A DNA stretch of 14,255 nucleotides from Ichthyophonus hoferi. Its lineage: Eukaryota > Opisthokonta > Ichthyosporea > Ichthyophonida > Ichthyophonidae. How positions within the stretch are numbered: the stretch's first letter is position 1; each line of letters starts with the position of its first letter. Shown here one piece after another: positions 7,307-14,255 of this stretch. The stretch spans positions 64,553-78,807 of the forward strand of contig NAOQ01000158.1 in NCBI GenBank assembly GCA_002751075.1. The letters run 5' to 3'. Made by a program: the position numbers and the translations under genes. Below the pieces are notes generated by a model, which saw only the letters and a list, made by a program, of their open reading frames with translations, had not been told where the DNA came from and searched no databases.

Positions 7307-8630
7307 TATTGCTATAGTTTATTGAAACTCTAACTCGAGATCAATTACGTTAGATCGAGGAATGATTTCTAACTGCGGGCTACGATTGGTTAGACACCTT
7401 AAGTGTAATGATTTGCTAAATCTTTTCCTGCTTTAGATTCGCCAGGTCAGGGCTCTACATATAAAAGCCAACCTAGTGTGGAAAAATGCTATCTGTTCGT
7501 GTTAAATTGATCGCGCTTGCATATATAACATATAACACAGCATTATTATTAATAATAAAAATACATAATTCCAAAATTTGCTATTTTTATTCAACACAAA
7601 ATGTGTTTTAAGTAATCAGAGTGTAAATTGACTGGATTGAATTGTATAAATTTTTGCTAAATCAATCTGAAAGATTTACTTAACGCTTAATTCATTTGTA
7701 TTCAATAAACGAGTATACCAAAGTCAATATTTATTTAACACCGTTTTATCCAATTAATGTTCTAAATGGAATTATGTTTCATAGTACGCGAATACACAGA
7801 AAGATATCCCCAGCCACGTGCTATCACGAAATATAGTTCAGGAATGCTTGCCCTATTTCTATTATGGTAATTGATCGTTTTAAAGTCGGATCGTTTTAGC
7901 AATTAGATTTTCAGCTGTGATAATGTCATTTCAGAAGACATATTTATGAATATGATTGTATTTAATGTGTTTACTAGATATTCTTTCAGCTTATAATGCA
8001 AACACCTCAAATAATTCAATTGCTGGTTAAGGTTTTGTTTTTCTTATAATAGGTAATTGACACATTCGTAATTATCTTACGTAACATTTCTTTGTGTAGA
8101 TTATAGGCAATAAGATACGGCTTTGCTTATATATGGTTTGATCAGTTTCGCGTAATTACATGTGATTAGAAATCTAAGCCTCACAAGTATTTTCCTATCA
8201 ACTACTTGGCAATAACAATAGCCTACATTCCATTGCATTCTTATAGGATACCAGCTTCCTTTGCTAGGATTTCCATATATACTTAGGCGATTATACAAAT
8301 ATGTAGATGGGGCTATTAATAAAGCAGGATGTGTAGACTTCATGCTATAATCTATTGGTGGACTAGATTATCGGTTAAAAATAAACTATTTTACATGTCA
8401 GAATACATAAACTGCAGTTATTAGGCTGAATACTTCGTGATGTCTTGTACAAGCTTACACATTGTTCGTTTTGCATTGTACCTTTGAATATTAAATAGCA
8501 TTTAAAATGAGGTTACCATTGGTTTGTAATACAGGAATTGAAGTGAAAGAAAAATATATACGACATTAGAGGTATCCGTATGAATTTTGAGTTAATGAGA
8601 TGAACTTTACATTTATATTTTTTTATTTGG
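7307..8630. other. Intergenic AT-rich stretch
   Basis: No gene I can support. TATAAAAGCC at about 7461-7470, after a GC-richer run, resembles a core promoter, but nothing convincing follows. An E-box CACGTG lies at 7815-7820. An 80-codon minus-strand ORF (8101-8343) lacks codon-position bias and is of a length expected by chance. An 8-bp inverted repeat (8347-8354 with 8364-8371) ends three bases before its ATG. Confidence 0.4.
8347..8371. other. 8-bp inverted repeat
   Basis: ATAATCTA and TAGATTAT flank a nine-base loop. The repeat lies just before the ATG (8343, minus strand) of an unsupported 80-codon ORF. Confidence 0.4.
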
Positions 8631-8671
8631 TTCATCAATCCTGTACATCATTGATATACAGGATCGATGAA
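8631..8671. other. Strong stem-loop, 15-base arms
   Basis: TTCATCAATCCTGTA (8631-8645) pairs with TACAGGATCGATGAA (8657-8671) at 14 of 15 positions around an 11-base loop. It is the longest non-simple inverted repeat I found. It could be a transcript-end hairpin, the core of a small inverted-repeat element, or a protein-binding site. No T-run follows it. Confidence 0.6.
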
Positions 8672-9072
8672 TATCATATATATATTATACCACATCAATA
8701 TGCATAATAAGTTATTCAGAATATATATATATAATATACATGTAATTATAATTAAATACTGGTATTAATATAATAAACAATAATATCTATTGTAATAATA
8801 GTAATAGCAATAGTAATAATCATTATAGATTATTAACATAAAATATACTAGCTAGATTCCAACTGTAATTTTTAATGTTTTATATTTTTTAAATGTTTCT
8901 CTCGACTGGGTCACGTGTTGTGTAGCACATTATTAAATATGCTTGCAATCTGAGGTGAAATTATTGAAACAAATAACAAGACTAACTAAATAAATTTAGT
9001 CAGTTTTCTTATTTTCCTTTCTTAATTAACTCTACAATTTTTGTATTTACAAGTAGAATAGCTATTACCATT
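8672..9072. repeat. AT low-complexity region
   Basis: (TA)n and degenerate (TAA)n/(TAG)n tracts fill about 8675-8850. The rest is unremarkable apart from an E-box CACGTG at 8912-8917, inside GACTGGGTCACGTG. Confidence 0.65.
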
Positions 9073-9093
9073 ATGGGATTCGCTGCTAATACG

Positions 9094-9160
9094 CCTATAT
9101 ATAAATACCTATATATACTTATACTTATAAATACTTATATATCTATATCTATATCTATAG
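9094..9160. repeat. (CTATAT)n and ATACTTATA tract
   Basis: Short repeats of CTATAT and ACTTATA run to the imperfect palindrome AGACGGCGTCT (9159-9169), which is followed by TTTTT. The 71-codon ORF across this tract (9073-9288) is largely repeat-encoded and is not called. Confidence 0.7.
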
Positions 9161-9169
9161 ACGGCGTCT

Positions 9170-10847
9170 TTTTAGAACTCGAACTCGATACTATTTCTGT
9201 ACGGTACGTCTCAATATATGTATTATTTTTAGACGCCTCTACGCATTCTCTTTCTCTCCTGTTTTTATTTAAGGCACTAAAACATTAAACACAATTTACA
9301 AAGATATAACTACTTCATACAAAATATAAACAGATAAATAAATAAATAAACAATAATAAATACCTAATAAATACCCAAAGTAAACTCTTAGATGATGCTA
9401 TTCTAGAGGAGACCAATGACATTTCTCAATCTTGATATGTTGAAATCGAATATAGGAACTAAATAATAGCAGAAATTGCATTCGGCTACAACTAATTGCA
9501 ATCTCTTAGTTTTCTCAGCCTTATGGATCTAGTCCTTAACTTCTACTGATTTGTTTAATAAATGAGATGTCTTAGTATATCTGTTCTCTTTGCATGCAAA
9601 GGGGCGTATTAAAGCACCCCTCAATTTAGTGTTCCCTAGATCCTAAATGAATATAGAGCACAAGAACAAACCTGTTTCTATTTATGTTTAACATAAGCCA
9701 TACTGTTTCTAATAAAATATGTAGATACATATATCTGGGTCGAGTCATGCAAGACTGGGTCAAGCCATATTTTCATGACAAATTAATATCATCTTTTTAT
9801 TCTACATAGTTTCTATAGTGCATATATAGAGATAATACAGTATATGCAGTACAAATAGCACCATTATTATATGCTGGAACATGCGTAATCCATTACAAAG
9901 ATTCCTTATTTATTTATTTGTTTTAGAATTAACACGTGTTCTATTTAATTAATATCTGCTATTAATCAAATAGTAGAGATTACTTATCAAATAGGGTATG
10001 AGTTTTTAATAAGGTGTGTCAACTGTTTCCCACTTAATCTTTTTTAAAGGCAGAGTAATAGTATGTTATACTATTTGTTCATTTATATCCTTACACTGGG
10101 CTTCTGAGAGAGGCAAAAACAAATATCTACAAGGATTTAATTATGGTACATATCTATATGCAATGCTCGGGCGAATGAAACATCTTCTGTTGTTTCTATA
10201 CGAACAACATATAGACAGCCTAATAGGTGTATACATATAAACTAATGAGCCATTCGAATAAGGAAGGACACGGTAATATAAGATTCAGACATTCCTAGTG
10301 GGTCTCTGTGATCTTTTATGTTATTGAACAAAGATATACAGGTGATTAACTAAAAAGTAATACCTGCTGTAAAACAAAATATTAAATAAAACAAAAATCA
10401 ATAATCAAGGACCCGCTCACACATACGCGGTAACACTAGAAAAATACGAAGGCACTCGTAACACAGAAAACTTGGTATTTACAGTTGTAGGCAATAATCA
10501 TATCGTTATCGTAATATTTAGTCACTTGCATGCATATGATAATCAGTGTTCTGGTTAGAAAAACATAAACGAACGTTATCATAATTACGCGCGGGAAATT
10601 CCTTCGAATCGACCAATGAAAATACTTCTCTCGGCCCTGAAAATATAGAATAGCCGTGCCATCTGATTCTGAGGGCACCAGTACTCTTCACGGACTAAGT
10701 CACGATACACGAATTTTTTATAGGATCCAAAATGTTTTTTGCCCAAACTAGTGGCCTAGTATATATAGACTGCTTAAATGACAAGTTCTTTAATCAATCT
10801 CATCGGAAATAACTTAAATATATTTTGTTGACTTTCACAGCTCATAA
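9170..10847. other. Intergenic AT-rich stretch
   Basis: No supported gene. It contains an (AAAT)n run (9332-9375) and a perfect 14-bp palindrome CTTTGCATGCAAAG (9588-9601). A 14-base motif is repeated with a 20-bp period (9735-9748 and 9755-9768). The E-box AACACGTGTT lies at 9931-9940. Open frames at 10016-10240 (+) and 10436-10757 (-) show no coding bias. A splice-acceptor-like TTGACTTTCACAG ends at 10840, just before the fragment below. Confidence 0.45.
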
Positions 10848-11051
10848 GGACATCCTTATCTGCTTGAAAAAAGCCAAAAGGGAAAGAGTATCAATGACAA
10901 AACTGGCAACAAACTAGCTACTACTACTGAGCAAAAATGGCCTTTGTCTCTCTCCCAGTTTGTGACCGAGTTTTTCTACAAGTATCCCATTGAGGGAACA
11001 CTGGACTCGGGGTTTCACCCCCAGTCTTTCAGGGAGCAAGTGAACGCATAA
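10848..11051 (+). CDS. Coding-like fragment, unknown protein
   Basis: Sixty-seven codons are open up to the TAA at 11049-11051, with no ATG. The second half contains WPLSLSQFVTEFFYKYPIEG and SFREQVNA. It has GC at nearly two thirds of third codon positions, far above this region's base composition, and little G at second positions, as expected for a real or formerly real coding sequence. TTGACTTTCACAG ends at 10840, but an exon starting there would meet a stop in this frame, so that acceptor does not fit simply. An exon starting at 10841 in another frame could lead in through a short 44-nt intron (10888-10931), which is speculative. The antisense frame is also open for 81 codons but looks less natural. 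It may be a last exon or a gene remnant. I do not recognise the family. Confidence 0.3.
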   Translation, partial: GHPYLLEKSQKGKSINDKTGNKLATTTEQKWPLSLSQFVTEFFYKYPIEGTLDSGFHPQSFREQVNA

Positions 11052-12276
11052 GTGAGAGAACGTGTTCCTAGAAATAGCACTATGTTCATGACTTATTGTG
11101 GGTGTATAAATTAATTGGATTTTTAAAATGGTATGATAATTGAATTTGTAAAATAGCATGATAGATTGTTTTATACGATACGCTAATACAACTTAAGATA
11201 TTTTTAAGAAAAATTGGGTTTTTTATGTTGTAAAATTAGTAACCATTCTTACACACCTTTCAACAACGGTTTCCAGAAATGGAAATATTTGTTGCTAGTG
11301 TTTTGTTTAGAAGGAAGGAGAATGTCAAATTAAGGAGCGTTTTAAAATGCCCCTTTGCATACGTGGATCACATATATACTAAGATATATTTTTATTATTA
11401 AATAAGTCAGCAGGACATGTCTTTAATGTGCTATCTGGACCCCAAAACATTATGATCGAAAATAGCTCATTATATTCGTGGGACCTCTGCCATTGGCTGG
11501 TTCAAGTTTGATCAATCATCTTGGATTGCCGTCGCCATTCAACACCAGTAGATTGCACCAACTACTTTCCAGACTACGTATCTAATAGTAGCTGCTAATA
11601 ATATTAAATGACTGTAACTATATAAAGATATACAAATTTATTTAAATATTACTATATTAACAGACACCAACTCTTGTAAGAGATTCTTGATCTATAAAAT
11701 ATATTAGACCTTTGGGTATTAAGGTCCAAGGATGATAGATAATATTCAGTGTATATGATATTATGTGACGTCTGTATGACTTAATAAAGGTGATTAGTAA
11801 GATCCAAATAAACAGTCCGAGGGACTGCTAAATTTTTAACAGTGTGATAGCGGTATAGGTAAATTGATATATGTAGATATACAATTACTAAGAAAAAGTT
11901 GTGACACAGTGTAGCGTGTTGCCTTATAAGCCGACGCATTTCAAGTAGTACTGAATACTTGCATTTTGCATTCACGAAGTTGAATAGAAGGATTATCATT
12001 GTTGGTACTGTTATTCCGATTATTTTTTATTATAAACAGCAAATGTATGTAAATAATAATCATAGAAATAAATGCCATAAATTTGCAATTCAATTAAAAT
12101 TCACTTAGGGTCCAACAGGGGTCTATCTTTTCAAAATGCATGCCAATATGCTTTATATTGTTATTTATAATAATTATAATTGTCGTAACATATATAATAC
12201 GTTAAAACGATTCCTAGATTAATTAATTATCGACTATTAATCAATATTAAGTATTGCTCAGCCAACATGAACGATA
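11052..12276. other. Intergenic AT-rich stretch
   Basis: Nothing firm. The GC-richer patch at about 11478-11575 has a plus-strand open run of 31 codons (WFKFDQSSWIAVAIQHQ within it), too short to call. A 72-codon minus-strand ORF at 11781-11999 looks like chance. Confidence 0.5.
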
Positions 12277-12537
12277 GTTGAGAAACTGTCCATCAGACCT
12301 ATGTAGTAATGATTCAAATTGAGATTAATTACTGTATACTATATTAGGTTAACAGTTTAATCTGAAATCAGTCTAACCAAAACACATGAATTTAGAATAG
12401 TATAAATTCATCACCGCGTGGTTGAGACAGGACTTTTAGTTGAGTTTGCACTAGCCGGCCACATGATACGTATTGTTGCCAGGGCAACGGCTGAAAATTA
12501 AAAGAGTATATTTACCTCATATTTTATTGTTTTAACA
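12277..12537. mobile_element. Old dispersed repeat, copy 1 (solo-LTR-like or MITE-like)
   Basis: About 261 bp matching 13593-13857 in the same orientation. By eye about three quarters of bases agree over the best 115-base block (from ACCTAYRTAGT on), and a second block is shared around CAGGGYAACGGCT. The ends are roughly inverted (GTTGAGAAAC on the left, GTTTTAACA on the right). Read on the minus strand it begins TGTT and is the size of a small LTR. No coding part and no clear target-site duplication are seen. It is an old, decayed fossil. Confidence 0.6.
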
Positions 12538-12605
12538 ATAATGACTACTACTACGATTATTATTAGCACCATTCTCAAAGATATTATTATTGTTATTGTT
12601 AATAA
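12538..12605. repeat. Degenerate (TTA)n/(CTA)n microsatellite
   Basis: Runs of CTA, ATT and GTT trinucleotides directly abut the right end of repeat copy 1. Confidence 0.7.
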
Positions 12606-12713
12606 AATACCTTATAATAATCTAAACTGTATTTGGCATTTCCAACACCCAGCCAACACTAATGGCACACAATAGTACAGGTACTGTTAAAATCAATGGA
12701 TAGGAAACATGCT

Positions 12714-14065
12714 TTAATTGTCTTCTTTCTCTACAAGAACAAGATTGAAATCTACCACGGCATTAGAGCCAGCATAATGATTAACAAATTTCACAAAGCG
12801 CACAGTATCTTCATCTCGGAAGACCAGAGAAAGGGTATTGTCTGTAGTTTATCGAATAATATGTATGTATGCATATATATACGAAGGTGATTATGTGTTA
12901 GTGGCTCAATCCAGTGGCGTCCCTCCATCCTTATAATATAGAGTATGATATTTTATGGTTCTAGATTCATAATAATAAAAACAATAACATTATTAATAAA
13001 ACTAGCAATAGTAATCTCTATAACACTAGAACACTATTTAAACCAGAAAATAAAGAATATTCTCATTATTACTCACGACAGCGATAAGAAAGTATGAACC
13101 TAATGACAACAACTACAATAATAATAATAATCTCGGTAAAGAACAAAATATTAGTTAAATACAATATAAACCGAAACCAAAAATATTTCGTATATAAAAA
13201 TATAAAATACTTTTAGTTAGGTAAAAACCAAAGCAGGTTTCCAATTTATTCAATAAATAAACACTAAAATTCCCAACCAAAATCTCTAGCAAAAAATAAA
13301 CAAATATTAACGCAATAAACAATTACATACCCTGGGGTAATACGGTGAGCAACTCTTCTTTACCAGCGTGATAAGAGGTGAAGCCACCAAATTCCAAATC
13401 CCATGCATTTGTGCCTATCAGACAAGTGAACTGCACATCTAAGGCCTGCAGGTATTGGGAGTTAGTTTTAAAAATAAGCCTGCACGAGTATTTAGTGTTG
13501 GAGCAAATGGACTACGTTACAATGATTCTTTCCTTATTTATTTACTGTCTACTATTAATTGATACTAAATATTATAAGTTAAATGTATGATAATAGAGGA
13601 ATTATTTATCAAACCTACATAGTGATGAGTCAGATTGAGATCAATTCCTGTTTACTATAAGATGGTATACAGTTTGATCCGAATTCAGTCTGACCACATC
13701 ACACGTGTTTAGCATGGTATGAATAATAACAGTGAGATCGAGATGGGGCATTTAATTCAATTTATACTATATTCCGCCACCTGACATGAGTCAATGTCAG
13801 GGTAACGGCTTCAAATAAAGACAGGGTATGTTTACCCGATAGTTCGCTGTTTCAACATTCAGGAGAGTAGGTTGTAATTTAACTAAATTAATTAGAGCTT
13901 AATTCAGTTTTATATTGGATCAATTAAGTGTATATTTTAAAATGTTCAATAAGATAAGATACCTCTCATATAATAAGCCAAAAGGAAATAGAATAGTTCA
14001 TTGGAATTATGGAAGTTTTTTATTGGGTCCATTAGATCATTAAATATATCATTTAGCACATTCAT
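12714..14065 (-). CDS. Possible three-exon gene, GOLD-like domain
   Basis: The proposed exons are 14065-13963, 13438-13331 and 12841-12714, giving 112 aa. Exon 3 is the best supported: G fills 43% of first positions but 7% of second, and it ends in TAA. Exon 2 ends G|GTATGT, and exon 3 starts after TACAG in matching phase, making a codon GAC. Exon 2 is preceded by ACTAAC (a fungal-type branch site) and CTGCAG. The TTAG seven bases further on, rather than CTGCAG, matches the phase of exon 1. Exon 1 starts MNVLNDIFNDLMDPI and ends G|GTATCT. It is the least sure exon, and other 5' exons may lie beyond the window. Residues such as WDLEFGGF and FVNHYAGSNAVVDFNLVLVE resemble the DxxFGVF and FDNxYS...VxYxVxV patterns of GOLD domains (p24, Sec14-like, ACBD3-type), but this is by eye. 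Intron 1 holds the repeat at 13593-13857. Intron 2 is 489 nt, AT-rich and full of microsatellites. Confidence 0.4.
12967..13131. repeat. (TAA)n/(CAATAA)n microsatellite patches
   Basis: Two patches, 12967-13015 and 13100-13131, of ATAATAATA and AACAATAAC type lie inside the proposed intron 2. Confidence 0.75.
13593..13857. mobile_element. Old dispersed repeat, copy 2 (solo-LTR-like or MITE-like)
   Basis: About 265 bp, the diverged partner of 12277-12537 in the same orientation. It ends TTCAACA on the plus strand, so it begins TGTTGAAACA on the minus strand. It lies between proposed exons 1 and 2 of the minus-strand gene, consistent with an insertion into an intron. The two copies are too diverged, and the sequence between them looks too host-like, to read them as the ends of one element. 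They are better taken as separate old insertions. Confidence 0.6.
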
Positions 14066-14156
14066 ACTATATACCAAGTTAATTGCAGTATATCACATTG
14101 CCATAAGTCACAACAACTCCCCTTTATCTTATGTATTAATTTTTAAATATTGCAAT

Positions 14157-14169
14157 AAAAAAAAAAAAA
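14157..14169. repeat. A13 homopolymer after AATAAA
   Basis: AATAAA runs straight into thirteen A residues on the plus strand, as in a retroposed poly(A) tail. I see no element body upstream, since the sequence before it overlaps the proposed first exon on the other strand. A simple homopolymer is the safer reading. Confidence 0.7.
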
Positions 14170-14255
14170 CTAGTTATCAAAATACAGGACGACCATATAT
14201 GGATTTTTTTAAAAAAAAATTAACTTGAACATAAGTGAATCATAACAAAATAAAA

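Noticed and set aside
7320-7515. Possible third copy of the 260-bp repeat
   Set aside because: It shares only short words (GAGATCAATT, TCAGGG, a TATAAAAGCC-like box) with the copies at 12277 and 13593, and these do not align over a longer stretch.
8101-8343. 80-codon minus-strand ORF
   Set aside because: G is no more frequent at first than at second codon positions. ORFs of this length are expected several times by chance in a window this AT-rich.
9073-9288. 71-codon plus-strand ORF
   Set aside because: Much of it is translated microsatellite (ISISISI, YKYLYI); no domain is visible.
10016-10757. Open frames at 10016-10240 (+) and 10436-10757 (-)
   Set aside because: The first has no ATG start. 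Neither shows coding-type base bias, and there are no supporting splice or promoter signals beyond chance.
5398-11510. tRNA-like B-box words such as GGTTCAA at 4422, 5398 and 11502
   Set aside because: No matching A box, cloverleaf or acceptor stem is present at any of them.
12277-13857. One complete LTR element with the two repeats as its ends
   Set aside because: The copies are far diverged from each other and no matching target duplication is visible. The 1.05 kb between them carries host-like exons and microsatellites rather than element genes, and a proposed exon of the same gene lies outside.
1-14255. CRISPR array, bacterial defence or toxin system
   Set aside because: No spaced identical repeats, no ribosome binding sites or operons. 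The sequence is eukaryotic in character.

Overview
The window is AT-rich (about 30% GC by eye), gene-poor eukaryotic nuclear DNA. It has many (TAA)n, (TA)n and (AAAT)n tracts, TATA-box promoters, and no bacterial-type operons, ribosome binding sites or rRNA/tRNA genes. Only one gene is beyond doubt: an intronless serine/threonine protein kinase on the minus strand (1824-2828) with all catalytic residues and a plausible TATA/CCAAT promoter. If the candidate introns described below are real, their signals (GTATGT donor, ACTAAC branch, CAG acceptor; some introns only 44-49 nt long) look fungal or fungal-like. The kinase alone does not fix the lineage.

Layout. 1-1823: microsatellite and AT-rich intergenic DNA with a perfect CRE-type palindrome and a C/T-rich belt. 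1824-3130: the kinase and its promoter. 3487-3836: two overlapping minus-strand open stretches with a coding-like base pattern, either a decayed gene or one I cannot model. 3842-5374: intergenic, with faint coding-like stretches. 5375-5533: possible small ORF after a pure pyrimidine tract. 5534-6945: intergenic, with palindromes and one possible 44-nt intron. 6946-7225: possible 70-aa gene, minus strand, with a TATA box and a heat-shock-element-like 20-bp palindrome just upstream. 7226-10847: intergenic, holding a 15-bp-arm stem-loop and other symmetric elements. 10848-11051: coding-like fragment, plus strand, no start codon. 11052-12276: nothing firm. 12277-14065: two old copies of a ~260-bp repeat, plus a possible three-exon gene on the minus strand. 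Its last two exons join in phase and encode a GOLD-like beta-sandwich pattern, and one repeat copy lies in its first intron.

The genes do not form an evident pathway. Most short ORFs here are no longer than expected by chance in such AT-rich DNA. I gave weight only to those with extra support: codon-position bias, splice signals in phase, or promoter elements.
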